From: Pyrenochaeta sp. MPI-SDFR-AT-0127
Lineage: Eukaryota; Ascomycota; Dothideomycetes; Pleosporales; Cucurbitariaceae
DNA length: 64,000 bases
Direction of reading: 5' to 3'
Assembly: GCA_020747015.1 (NCBI GenBank)
Contig: JAGTJM010000024.1
Location: 186,001-250,000, forward strand
Below are positions 10,980 through 23,852 of the stretch, piece by piece. The position numbers and the translations under genes were made by a program. Position 1 is the stretch's first letter; each line of letters begins with the position of its first letter. Below the pieces are notes generated by a model. That model saw only the letters and a list, made by a program, of their open reading frames with translations, made no database searches and was not told where the DNA came from.

Positions 10980-13900
10980 TACGAGCGCCAGCTAGCTACA
11001 GCTAACTGGGTGTGAAGAGTACTGAGGACTTCTACAGGCACATGGAGAGGGATGCCAAGATCATGGTTGTGTGAAGATAGATACCCTGCGCAAACTAATC
11101 GATTGCATTTCTGACCGACCAAATTTTGGCCCTTCATCCATGAGTTTCTTGGCCGGCATGGCGAGCTGAAGATGAACTGATTCATTTCGTGCTCTCGATT
11201 TGAGAGTATGATGATACGAAACTCTAGGTGTTACCTCGCAGCCGTGGCTGGCACCTGATTAAGAAAACGGGAATACGAGTGCACTGCTTAGCTTCGGAAG
11301 GGTCCTGGCACGCTTACTCGTCCAGACGTATGGTTTACGGTCCCCAAGAACGGACAGAAACCTTTGCCAAGCATGGCAGCTCGTCTCGAGCCTGCTGGAT
11401 GCTGCAAAGATATTGCCCAAGCGGTATAGAATACGAGAAATGAGAAAAATGACTCAGATACGAATGTTCGGAATAGGCGTTTGAGTACAATGAAATGACT
11501 GAAACAAGCAATGCAAAGGAGATAATAAAGAGAGACTTGAAGCAATCCTGGGGTCTGTAAAAGAGGATGGCGAGTAAGGACTTCAACCTCAGAAATGCAT
11601 TTAGGAAAAAGCATGGAGAAGTTTCGACATCTTTTGCACATGTCGTGTTTAGTCAACTCCAAGAGAAACATTTACTTGCAATATAAGCATGGCGCAATTT
11701 ATGGTTCCGATGACAAACGTGTGCTTCGCACTATGGCGTTATAATATAGTGTGAACAGCTTCGGCTGGCCCTTCACCAGCTTCGGCGAGGACCAAGTACC
11801 CACCGTTTGAACTAAAGCAGTACTGACAATCTGGTCTTCTTGCTAGTCTTTAATGGGCTCTCCAACAGATCTCATCGAGAAAGATAGATGCACACTAGGC
11901 GTAGCGTCTGTTCTAGAAAAATGATCTAAATAGTATCAGCCACTCCCGAGATGATGCACGCACCATCGACGATGCAATGGTCGCAATGCGCGAACTAGGC
12001 AACGACTCGAAGAGTCGATTCAGTAGTATAGCCATGGATCGTCCAGTCGGCAAGATGGGTGATTTCATTCCCGACACCCGCGGCAATAGCGTGTTTACAA
12101 GTCTGAAAATGACAGCCGTGACAATTCGAAACGCAAACCCCATGGGGCTGGGATCATGGTCAGCGTGTTTGGACGACTGCAACCATCTAGCAGTGTGACA
12201 ACTCGAGCATGGCACCGGGGGCTCCACATGAGTAGTGTTCTGGCCTGCGCTGCTACACCATGAAACGTGACATTCTTCGCTGTGGATATGGCATAGTTTC
12301 GCATTAGCAAAGAATGACATCGACGAGCTTGTCTAGTGGAGGTCGGCCAGGGAGACGAAAATCTTTGCGCCGAAAATGCGCTTTGATGTCATCCCGCTGC
12401 CGTTCCTGGATCGCCTTCGCCTCGATTCGGCCCTTGAGAAACGTGTGACGGTTTGTGCGGGGCCCCAGGAAAGGTTGACCGTAATGATCCGATTGTACAG
12501 CGCTGATCCGTTTTTGACGCGCAATGTGCTACTTTTGAATGTGCGGAAAACGTCAGCATGATCCACCGAGTCCACTGAGGAATTGCAGTTTCGAGTACTG
12601 TAATCAGCCCTAACAAGGGAAGATTGTGTCAGAGTGTGTTGGGCGAGGAGCTGGTAAAAAGCTTGCTCAGCGGAGTCCCTGTTGAGCGAGCGATGCTACC
12701 CTCGAAAATTGGTAGGTTGGCGGCAAAGGCGTTCCGATGTCAGCGGGGATCGCGAATCGCCGTCAGGAGACAACCTTTGGCCATCTTGTAGTGAAACAAT
12801 GCAACGGTCGATGCTCACACCAGCTCCCTCTAAGTGGCTCAAGTAGTTGTGGGAGAACGCCGGCATAATAACCAGGGGCCATGATGGGGATGCGATGTTT
12901 CCTTGGGCGTTGCTTCCATGCTTCCATTGAAGCGTACCTTGCAGCAAGCAAAGCACCTCGGATCACCCCAAGGAGCTAGAGCGCCACCAACGTAGCATTC
13001 AGCAGAGCCCCATTTCTTCACTCCCCGACATTCTCCGATCCACGTGTTAGACACATGAGACATGTTTTGCTGGCGCGTGAAATGCCCTAGGAATGGGCTC
13101 GGCATACTTTCGGAACAGTCACCAGCTGGCAAAATTCTCAAGAGCGGGGCGGGCTATCGGAGGCTAGTAGCGCTGTCAAAGATTTCAAGAAGGAAGAGAT
13201 AAGAATAGCAGATCCTAGATTACCTCGCAACGCAACATGTGCATTTTTTTTTGTGCAGCTTGCCAATGATTCGAGTTCCACAAGAGAAGTCGAGCGACAC
13301 TGTAGTAGTCTTCGCGTAGGCAATATTTCCCAAGGACATGGGCGTCATACCTCGGGGCAACCGGTCCGTTGCAGGAGAAAGTCCCCCACGATCTTCTGTG
13401 TAAGCCAAGTGCAGGGGCGGTGGAGCGACTGGGGTGCGGCAGGACCAGGTTGGAGATAATCCGTCGGCAGACATCGCCTGGTCGACACCATGGGCCAATC
13501 TTGAGTCGCGCAGGGGAGTGTCGTGATTGAAGCGGGCTTGTTGCGCCATAGGCGGGTCTGTAGATGAAGAAGCAACATTTTGACATTTTGCCGGCATTGT
13601 CGGTGGGAGCACAGGTCGGCAGAGATCGCCCTGCGTGCGTTCACCGACTTGAGCTTCATCTGAGCGCCCGAGAACATGCATCGAAGGCGGGCCGTAGTGG
13701 AGGGTGATGCGACCGGGCCCGGCAGCAGACTGCTTTCCGAATCCTGGGAGCTGACGCTAGATTGCGATATTGATTGAGGCGCAGAAGCGAGCGGTCTCGG
13801 GGGGGGGGGAGGGGGGATGGGTGTGTCGAAGAGAGGTTTGCTTATTGTGCGCGTCCAGTACCCCAGGAATGCTCCCCCACAGCGGTGAATTGAGTCTTGG

Positions 13901-15234
13901 GCGAGCCCAGGCTGTGGTGGAACACGATCCAAAGCCACTGGATAATATCAGCTGTGCGGTTGAACATGGCCATTGGTCATGTGGAGGGCCAATGGGTGAC
14001 GGGTGTGAAGCGCTGTGGGATATGATGCCACATCCCACAGCTCGAGACACCAGGCCGAGGAGACTGCTGTGTGTTGGCTCGAGGATGCCCTGAAGCAGCA
14101 GGCCCACTGAGCTGTCAGTGTTGGCCTTGCATGCGGGCCAGCCCTGATCCTCGAGGGTGGGTGATGTGCTTGACGCTTGCCTTTCTCCTGTGGTGTGCGT
14201 GCTCGGCCATAGTCGTACGCAGTTGCCTCGTCTCACGTCCTGTCCGCCGAAACTGCAGGCAGAAGGGCGCTGGGATCCTTTCTGAGAGGGGAGGGGGCCA
14301 GGAAGGAAGACGTATAGCCAGCAGCAGACAGGGCACACGGACGGACTATACAGACGAGAGGACGCAGAGCCAGAATCCCCAGATGTTGACGTCTCCAGCG
14401 TGCCTACAAAGCCGGCTGGCCCCATGCTACTCCATCTTCTGCGTTCTGCTTCTCCTACCCCCAGTTTAGAGTCGGACACAGCCACAGTCATATTGGCAAC
14501 ACCGCAGCGGCAACGTTGCACCATCTGACTGCCTCACTTTTGCTCACGTACGCATTGTTTAGGTGGCTACCCATTTTCGTTGGGGGCCCCTTGTTCGCTC
14601 TGTGCTGATAGACGTGTGGCTTTCCCCACAGCCTCACCAGAGTGACTGCAACATCAGCCTGTCCCCCCCCCCCAGGGTTCCCGCTCGCCGACACTCACCG
14701 CTCCAGAAATTTCAGCAGCAAAAAATCTGCAAATTTGCAGATACGTCGTCCGGCTCACCCAACATTGCTGCTCCACAGATACTTGTACCATCACCAAAAA
14801 AAATCAAAAGAACCCGAGGCAGGGCAAGTTCCGCCCCAGCGTGCACATTCCAGCGTCGCCTGCTCCGAGTGACGGGCGCTGTGCAATCCAGAAAGACGTC
14901 GGCCCAAGGAAAAGAGCGCACATCGCTCCGATAGCACTCCTGGCCGCCACTCGCTGCGGCTGCTCCAGACGAGCGCGCTCCGCAAGTCATCACTGTTCGC
15001 CAGGCCCGCTTTCCTGATACGTCTCCACGAGTCGAGCGCCCCCGAAAAGCCAGCCAAGCCGCATTGGCGCACCGCGTTTCTTTCTGCGTCGCTCCGGCAT
15101 ATCCTCGCCCGCGTCAGCACAGACGGCCCTGCGAAGGCCATCAGTCGACCCCCACACACCCGCCTAGTTGATCCATACATATATCCGAGCCCCCCATCAT
15201 CCCCCTTCCCCCAACTTTTCTAACTCTCGGTCAC
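10980..15234. other. Long gene-free region upstream of creA
   Basis: 4.3 kb without a supportable gene. The right half is GC-rich and contains G and C homopolymers (around 13799-13816 and 14663-14673). Open frames up to 255 codons on the minus strand (13757-14524) overlap others in several frames and have no domains. Several CYCCRS/SYGGRG motifs, the CreA recognition pattern, occur near the gene: 14377-14382, 14624-14629, 14670-14675 and 15150-15155. The region probably includes a long creA promoter and 5' leader. Confidence 0.55.
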
Positions 15235-16601
15235 ATGCAATCTTCCACCACCTCGCCAGGTTTCGCAAACCTTTTAAACCCAGACGCCTCTGCCCAACAC
15301 CAGTCACCGCAGCCACAGCAGCCACAACACCTTTCCACTTCATCACCACCGGCCCAGACTACAATGGCCACTGCTACCGTGAGCCTCATGGCGCCTCTGC
15401 TGCAAAATGCCCCACAGCAGTCCCAGGACGACGCTCGACAGGATCTTCCCCGGCCCTACAAGTGCCCTCTCTGCGATAAGGCCTTCCACCGTCTCGAGCA
15501 CCAGACTCGTCACATCCGCACCCACACGGGAGAAAAGCCCCATGCCTGCACTTTCCCAGGATGCACAAAGCGCTTCTCTCGTTCAGACGAGCTCACCAGG
15601 TACGTGACGCCCAATGCCCTCACGCAAGCACCCAGCTAACACGCCACAGGCACTCGAGGATACACAACAACCCAAATTCACGGAGAGGCAAAGGCCAGCA
15701 GCATGTTGCTGCTCACCAGGCTGCTGTAGCCGCTGTCCAGGCCGGTCTCCTGGAGTCTGCGTCGGGGCCAGCGTACATGATGCCTCCTCCGCCAAAAGCC
15801 ATCTCACGCAGTGCTCCCAGCTCCAACATTGGCTCACCAAACGTCTCGCCCCCTCACTCCTTCTCCACGTATTCGCCTAGCATGGGCAACGACCTCGCTG
15901 CCTATCGCTCGAGCGGCTTCAACAGCACCAGCACCAGCCCCAACGGCCTCTCTCGCCCCATGGATCTGCTAGCCGACGCTGCCTCGAGACTCGAATCGGG
16001 CCCTGGCCATCGCTCACACTCGAGCCGACACCACCTCACCAGCGCTTACCACCCCTACGGTAACCGACTTCCCGGCCTCTCCCAGTATGCGTACTCGTCG
16101 CAGCCAATGTCAAGATCACACTCGCACGAGGACGACGACCCATATGCGCACCGAATGACGAAGAAGTCACGACCGGGCTCGCCCATGTCGACCGCCCCAC
16201 CCTCGCCCACCTTCTCTCACGATTCGGCCAGCCCCACGCCCGACCACACGCCCCTTGCCACGCCAGCACACTCGCCTCGACTACGACCGCACGGTTTCAA
16301 CGACCTCCAGCTCCCACATTTGCGTCATTTGAGCCTGAACCAGAACTTTGTACCCGCACTTGCGCCAATGGAGCCGCAAACAGAACGGGAGCAGCCGTAT
16401 GTTCCTAGCCAGTCTTCTGGTCTGCGCATCGGCGACATCATCTCGAAATCAGAAGGTGCACAGCGCAAACTGCCAGTCCCACAAGTCCCAAAGGTCGCTG
16501 TCCAGGATCTGCTCAACGGCCCAAGTAACAGCGGCTTTTCGTCCGGCAACTCGTCGGCAACGGCTTCATTAGCGGGCGAAGACCTGTCGCATCGCGTATG
16601 A
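15235..16601 (+). CDS. creA: Carbon catabolite repressor CreA (Mig1-type C2H2 zinc finger)
   Basis: Nuclear repressor that shuts off genes for alternative carbon sources when glucose is present, binding SYGGRG sites. Exons 15235-15599 and 15650-16601 give 438 aa. Seen: two C2H2 fingers, YKCPLCDKAFHRLEHQTRH and HACTFPGCTKRFSRSDELTRH. The intron splits the last finger just before its final histidines, and splicing restores LTRHSRIHNN. After the fingers come an Ala-rich stretch (HVAAHQAAVAAVQAGLLE), long Ser/Pro-rich regions, HRMTKKSRPGSP (possible nuclear signal) and the C-terminal block LPHLRHLSL, the conserved repression segment of CreA. Length is normal for the family. Nearby SYGGRG motifs in the upstream region suggest autoregulation. 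Confidence 0.97.
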
Positions 16602-19600
16602 AGACACATTGCAAACTCAACTAGCATGGCACCGGCGTTACTAGCAGCATTACCTTTGGACTTTAGGCCAGTTTTCTTTTTACTTCTCTAGCGAGCGTTG
16701 AGATTCTTCGACTAGGACATAGACATGGATTCACGAGGGGTAATGCCTGCGGCATACTACGATTTCACTATTGAGCCCAGGTATGGGACTCGCCTCAGCA
16801 ATACAGATAGACTTTTTTTTTTCATTCTTCTCGCTTCGTTTGTCGGTCGGATTCAATACCCCCCCGCGAAGTCGCCAATCCTAGCGATTCGCAGTTTTGT
16901 ATCATTTCCACTCCATGTTTGATTTGTTAGTTTAGGGATGTAGCCTGCTTATTGGTAGGCACAAGGGACGGACACAACCTCCTCAGCTCAGCGCGTAATT
17001 GAAACACATACACTCCACATTGAACTAGTGCGCATTACGAGATGGTTATGCCATGGTGAAATCCTTGATAGTGACGTGATTGCGAGGCTAGGTGATGCAA
17101 GCAGGGAACAGACTGGCAAATCCGGGGCCATGGGATGGCCTATCTCTCCGCAAGTAAAAGCACCGGAGCTTGACACATTTCCCCGCACCATGGACATTAT
17201 TGTGTAATGTGTTTGTTGGGCATGAGGCAAGCATCACACATCACAAGTAATTCTCCGCATTTGGTGGCACAAGTCACCCACACTGGTTTTTGCTTGCTGC
17301 GGGGTGTCTCAGACCGACTTTCTCTCACCGCATCTTTCGCTCTCCGGGGTTTGGGAGGGGGGTGTGGGTGAAAGGACGACGAATGCCAATGCCCACAGGC
17401 TTGTCTCAGTCGCTGCTTTGTGCAACCACACCAAGACCGGCAATCTTTTTTTGTCCACAAATGTTTTGTCACGACCCCCTCCCACCCCTTGGCTGGTTTG
17501 GCACTTGGGGGCCAGGGCGGGCGGGGCGATAAGCCTATGCTGGCGTGATTGTGGAGAACAAGGAAAATGCGGAGTAAGAAAGAGAGAGGGACAACTTGTC
17601 AGGGGACATTTGCGTGTCATTATCGGCTTAGCGCCGGTGCCGAACATCATTTGGCAGGGCGATGCGCCTGGAGGGGGAATGGCTGTGACTTCCAAACTCG
17701 GAAGGTACCCGCCCCTTCCCGAACCTGTCGTGGTGACATGGGAGAGTCAATTTCCGTCATCCTTGCGGTCCATCTATCCAATTCCCTTATCGCGCGCTCA
17801 TTCGCATCGCGAAGCAATCTGTCCTCGTCGGCACCCGCCGGCTCTCTCTGATCAGTCTCTCGTATTGACTCTCTCTCTAGCAGGGTGTGTGTCTCTCTCT
17901 CTTTCTTTCGTCGCTCTGCGGTACCTGCACTCTTGTCCTACGCCCAATAGTCTGCCAGCTAGTGCGCTCAACCATTCATTCCTGGGCATGCACCCCAGAC
18001 TGGAGCGCATACGCTCTCCGCAAACGATATCTTTGCTGCATTGGCGATCTCAACCATCTGGACGTGCAAGTCGGCAGGTCTGGCGGGATGATTTCCGCCG
18101 CTTCAACGCTAGCTGAGCGGCGTTCGTAGGTTGTCGGGCCGGCGCAACCTACGTAACGTTTGTGTATCGGGGCGGTTGGTTCTCGCTGAGGAGGCTACCA
18201 GCAGATGCCGACAAACGTTCCGCAGGAACTGCTTGGATAATGCCATGGCAATGAATGTCATCATCACATGTCAGGGCTCGTCCGTCTTCTTTGTCATCCT
18301 GAACGAGCTCCACAGTGACCTACTGGTATCAAAAAAAAAAGTCCAATGTCAATCTGCTCATGTATCGGCGCATTTGAGTCACTAGTCCAAGCACGCCTTC
18401 GCCAAATCAAGTCACGGCTCCACATCCCAGCACGCATTTGCAACAAAAGCAAGATAAGGAGAACGAACAAGGCCCTCCAAAAAGCCACATGCTTCTCCGC
18501 ACCTAGAGCAACTAACGGAACAACTTTCCAATTCATCCGGAAGAAACTACCGCCCCCAACAATCATGTACTCCTCCTGAACCTTACTCACTCCAGGAAGC
18601 GAAGCATTGCAACCGACTAGCTCTTACCAAGCCCTCCACCCCTTGCTGACTCGACGGCCCCTAGCGAGCTTCTAGAATGTGCCAATCCAGGCTGCAAATC
18701 CTACGCACCACCGTCCCTCCGACTGTGGGGTCTCCACACTCTATCCACGGCATTCCTGTCTTAGGAAGCTGCAGCGGATAAGGCTACGGCTTCGAGTCAG
18801 AGGAATGAAAGAAATTCTTAGAGGGGTCGGAGATAGAAACTCCGAAGAACTTGCACCAGTCAGAGCAACACGTCTCAGGGTGGGTACAAGGGTACGCTTC
18901 TCGATGCAGTGTTGGTTCCGCTGCCTTGGGTGCTTCCGTCTTGCTCTCACATGTTCCCACAACGGCGGAGAGGGAAGCTTACTGCGAACAGCGCCGTCCT
19001 CGTCGGCGGTTCACCCGATCAGACACGCTCGAGAGAGATTGGGAGATTTGTAGAGTGGGCTGCCAGGTCCGTTGTTCCGTGTCTTCTGGAACCCAGCATC
19101 AGCATCGCGTCCGTCCGACGAGGTGGATACATTCCAATGATTTCTCCATCCGTCCTCGTATCTGGGCAACGTTCGACTATCGAATGTTCCCCTGCACCTT
19201 CTCTGTGTCGGCATGTACCCCCCTCCCAGGTACCTCAACAAGTACTATGCGATTATGCTTTCCAAAGTACCTGTTGAGCTGCGCAATGCACACGGGAGTA
19301 TATAACTCCGCATGTGCAGGATCTGATGGAAGCGGTTTTCATCTAATTCCAACGGAGTGTACCAGGCTGTTGGTATTCCCAAGCGACGTGAGTGCGGAGA
19401 TCCAGGTTCTTCGCAATATATTTCGCAGATCAACTATCGAACGGTCAATTTCATGTACTTTCTAGACCCTGCATCCAACGACACTGTGCAGCTTTGACCG
19501 CTGGTTCATGGAAGTTGCCTGTTGTCGAGAGGACACGTCTCGCTGAGGACTTTGGTGGGCATCTTCCACCTACCCGGTGCATTCGTTTGATGGCATGGCC

Positions 19601-22600
19601 GTTTACTATAGCGGCCGTTCCGCCGATACCAGACTATCGAACCGGAACCACTAAAGGTCGAAAAAGAGCCTCACCGTCACGATCGTCGACCATGGACTGA
19701 CTTCACGATGACGCAGCCTGCGTCTCTTCACATGCTTTGAGCGTGCAGCGCGCGATTGTTTGCATGTGCGTCAATGGCACACCCTCTGAAGCGACCGCGC
19801 ATTGCGTCTGCGTCGCAATCAAGCTTCGCAGGACAACGCAATCAAGTTGCCCGCAAGTGCTTTTCCTTATCTCAACAACGCCCTTCTGAAGCGTATCAGG
19901 CGTATCACAGCCCACACCCTCTGCACGGCGAAATGAACAAGTACTCTAGGAGTATTTAGCCGTACGATTCGCGAAACACGTTGGATAGAGTGAAGAATGC
20001 TGACGTGCATCACCTCAAACGTGCCCAATGTACAGTCCTAAGAATTAATCCGTCGTCGGCGTATCAAAAGGTATCTTCTCACATTGATAGCGGAGACGGC
20101 GGGGCATGGTATAAGGTAAAGTACCGTGCATTTGTTGGCATGTACATCCTATGTACCTGCATAGCGTCGAGTCGTAAGTATCTTACCTCACGCTCACCTC
20201 ACCCAACCCAAGCGGGCATGTGAAACACGTTCTCCAGAGTGTGGTGGTACCCCCACGAATGTTCAGCGGCTGAGACTTGCGCAAGTTCCTCCAGAATCAC
20301 GACAATTCTTCCGCTCTGCCATTCGCGGTAACTCGGGCCGGCATTGTTGCGGTTGTTCTCGCTGGCTGTGGTCTCGGCTGGCTGACGACTCTCTTTTGTT
20401 GAGGTACCTCGGGCTAAGTACCTCACCACCGAGCTTATGCGGGAAAATGACTACCGCGACGGTTACCCCGAGGATGCGGAACTTGGCGGAAGTTCCGTGC
20501 GCAAATGGAATGCCAATACCGGACTTGTCAAGAGTCTGAGTTCCGCCCCGCGGGCTGTGCTGAAATTGAGCCGCAAGAATGAACATCCGGTGGCTGATGA
20601 GAAATTGTGGGGTGAGGGAGAGCGCTCATGCCAAACGGGGGCGATTGCGAGGCCCAATGTGGAGAGTGTTTCGGGACAATTGGCATACTCCCGGATGCGA
20701 CCAGCGACCCCACCCAGGAGCTGAGACACTACTTGCACGCTCCCAGACGTGTGAGCTCTACTGTTGGTCCAGAATGAAATTACTGTCAGCAGATCGTGCC
20801 AGCTGCTTTGGGCAGTTCTGCAATGCATTGTGGGGTATGCTATCCCTTGGCCCTCGGCTATGTGGAGATTCACATTCATTCACAATGAGCATTACCCTGT
20901 CGGTCCGATCGACGGGTGACATATGAAGCTCCGATTTGGAAATCCATGAACAAGCTCGTACGAGGTTGTTGAAATCCCCGTCTTAGAACAGACTGGTCAA
21001 AGTCGCTCTCGGCCCAGCTGAAATGGTACACGAGTCGTTCGTTTGCGTCAGTAGCCTAAACCCCCCTAGGCTAATAGACACAGTTTGACATGAACTCGGC
21101 TACATCAGTATACGACACTTGTCCTGTGACTACGTTCCGCGGCATCGACACTACGTGCGTATCAAGTAGGCAGCGAAGAGATAGGCAACCGACTGCAATC
21201 TGCCACCGTATCAATACCCGAATCCTCCGGCATACTAGTCATCAGCCTAGCATTCTTTATCCATGAAACCTGGCATAATATCACCGTGATATAGTGACGT
21301 CACACACCTAAAGCGTAGCAAATGCACATTCAATATTTTTTTTCGTAAAATGGCATCATGCATGTATCCCTCGCAAATCTTGGTAGCTCCATAGCTAGTA
21401 CTACTACCGTCTACTACACGACATACTTGAAAACAGTAAAAAAATTAGCCCCTACAGTTAACCATTTTCCATCTCCATCTCCCATCAACAAAACTAGAAT
21501 CACGTTTTTCCCCCCAACCCCCCCTTTTTTTTGCACAAAAACATCATGTTCCACAGGTCAGATCAGATGTTTTGAATAAAAGCATGATAATCATTAGCCT
21601 ATCAGATCTTTCGATTGTACATCTAAAATAACATCACTCGATCCCTAGATACTAACCCTCTTTGAGCTTTGTATATGACGATTAAAACAAAAAAAGGATA
21701 TAGCAGCCTTGCCGATCTTGACTTAAGAGCCAAAGTATACATCTTTCATACGTGAAACATGAGCATATCTTATATGAATTGCGTCTGGATTCTGTTTGCA
21801 CTAGCACTACCATAATGGACACGGCAAGAGTTTCTCTTTCACAAAGTCGCACATAAGAAAGCTGCTAACATGATTGCAGCAGACTGGGGAGGGGGAGGAG
21901 GCGGTCTTTTCTTTTCATTTCGACAAGGCGCACAATATACTAAAGCGAGAGGTAATGGTATGCAGGGACAATTTTAGCTTCCATGGACCCCTTCGGATCG
22001 GACAAGGTGTACAGTCGCGTTTTGAGTACCAAAAAAAGAACGAAGAAAAAATAGGCGAAAAAGAAAATGCGTGGCTCACTCAGGATTGAATCGTTATCAT
22101 ATTACAGGTGGGCATTGAGATGCTCCGTCTAGCCCCACTGCTTTCTCTAGTTCCTGAAAGCCACGGTGATCCTGCGATATCGAATAATGTCGTGAGGAAA
22201 AGCATGCATTTCATCATGATCCCTCGCTAATCTTTGCCTTACTTGCTCGGAGATCTTCCCGCGACTCCTTTATTTCACCCGTCTGAAATCGTGAAAGATA
22301 AGTGGGAAGCTCCGCGGGCGTCGCTTTTGGTCCACAATGTGATCAATACCCCACGCGTGATTGTCTGTCTTTGAAACTCTATCCCCGCTCAAATGTCACA
22401 TCCTCCAAACTTCGGGATGAGGTAGACCGAGCATATGTTGTCTAGCGCTATCACCAACTATTCTTTGACTCCGTTTCTATTAAGGAATTAGATCTCCCGC
22501 CAGTAGCGCGTGTGGAAGCGAGATTTATGGTCCCTGTGTGGAGAATTCTAGGCCTCGTGTGGAGAACGTGGGGTTCTAGCTCCCAGCGACATCGTAAGGC

Positions 22601-23852
22601 TGATGTGACCTCCTTTATCAGTCCAAGGTAGCACTTAGCGAACGCGCGGTGACCAACTTGTGTGCTAGCGAAGCCGATGCTATGCGCTGGAGCAAGTATA
22701 TTCTTGTTTGGAGATACGAAGTTCGCCAAAGAGGCGATGATCATTGGAAGAAAACGCCATGATCAGTCATGGGAATCGGAGGCGGTGAAGGTAGGGCCAT
22801 CAGATCGAATTGTTGTACGCGCCGCTTGCGATAGGAAAGCGTTGTGGCCTAAAGTGGAGACTCCGCGGTAGGTCTGTCCCTAGTTCTGTGAACTTTGAAG
22901 CGCCTCTCTGGTGAAATAGGGACTGGATTGTATAAGTGGCTTGCTATGATACCGTCGCGATACCGGAATCCTCGCCTGTTTTCCGGTGCTCTCCTATCAC
23001 GCCGTCAGGTGGTCACCTTTGATTAGTCCCGTGAGCAGGTTTACTTCTTTCGCCCCCACGCCCAGACTATCAATTGGACCCCGCTGACCCCAGACTTCAG
23101 ACGCCACAAATGTATGAGCATCTCAAAGAAGTACGAGTTTTGCCGCTCAGTGAACCCGATACTCTGGATCCGGGGTGGCTTCCCCGAACCCTGCCTGCGG
23201 ACTAGTGTGCCCCAGAGCCCTGGCCTGATGTATGCACGTGCGAGGGTTGACCGAAAGGTAAGTATCCTAGACTTGCTTTTTGCTGCTACGCGGCCCGTAG
23301 TCCTTGAGCATACCATCGATGTGGCGAAACTACAAAGCTGGCATAGTGAGTGAGGGGTATGCAACAGGGCTGGAAGAATACGGTCGCCTATTTGCCGCCG
23401 GAAAAATTGTAGTTGCATGGTCTGGAGCGCGCAATAAGAGAGCGTTGGAAACTGTGGGCCTATGGCTCAAGGAACGCGGACGCGCAGTGCTGCTGATGTG
23501 AGAACGCTCGAGACAAGTGTCGCGACGAATTCTTGCGGAGACGAGGTGATGGCGATCAATCTGGGGTGGTGTGCGTCGCGAATAACCCCACGCGGCTGAA
23601 TGGTGAACCTGTGCCATGGGCCGTGGGCCGTGAGCCCTGTATCATCGGTGTGGATGCAAGATCTCGGGCTTGATTGGAAGAGTAATCAGCTGGAGGATCT
23701 CGTATACGGCGAGTAAGGAAAGGGCATACGAGCTCACCCCAGATATCCGCACTGGCTCGACAAGAAGCCCGTTGTGGCACAGCAAGGCGGAGCAACGCCC
23801 CAGTTTCACGGCAAAAGGCAGGGAAATCCTCCACAGCTCCAAGACTCGAAAG
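16602..23852. other. 7.3-kb gene-free region downstream of creA
   Basis: The start is creA 3' UTR (poly-T and pyrimidine runs near 16810). From 17300 to 18130 the sequence is GC-rich, with CT-repeat pyrimidine tracts at 17865-17915 that look promoter-like. An open frame of 270 codons (17304-18116) spans this but has no domain. From about 20900 to 22900 the composition shifts to AT-rich with short homopolymers. No open frame could be joined into a plausible spliced protein on either strand. A non-coding transcript or an undetected fast-evolving gene cannot be excluded. Confidence 0.5.

Noticed and set aside
13757..14524. 255-codon minus-strand frame upstream of creA
   Set aside because: GC-rich DNA opens several frames at once; composition is random-looking and no domain is visible.
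17304..18116. 270-codon plus-strand frame
   Set aside because: No recognisable motif; pyrimidine tracts explain the absence of stops.
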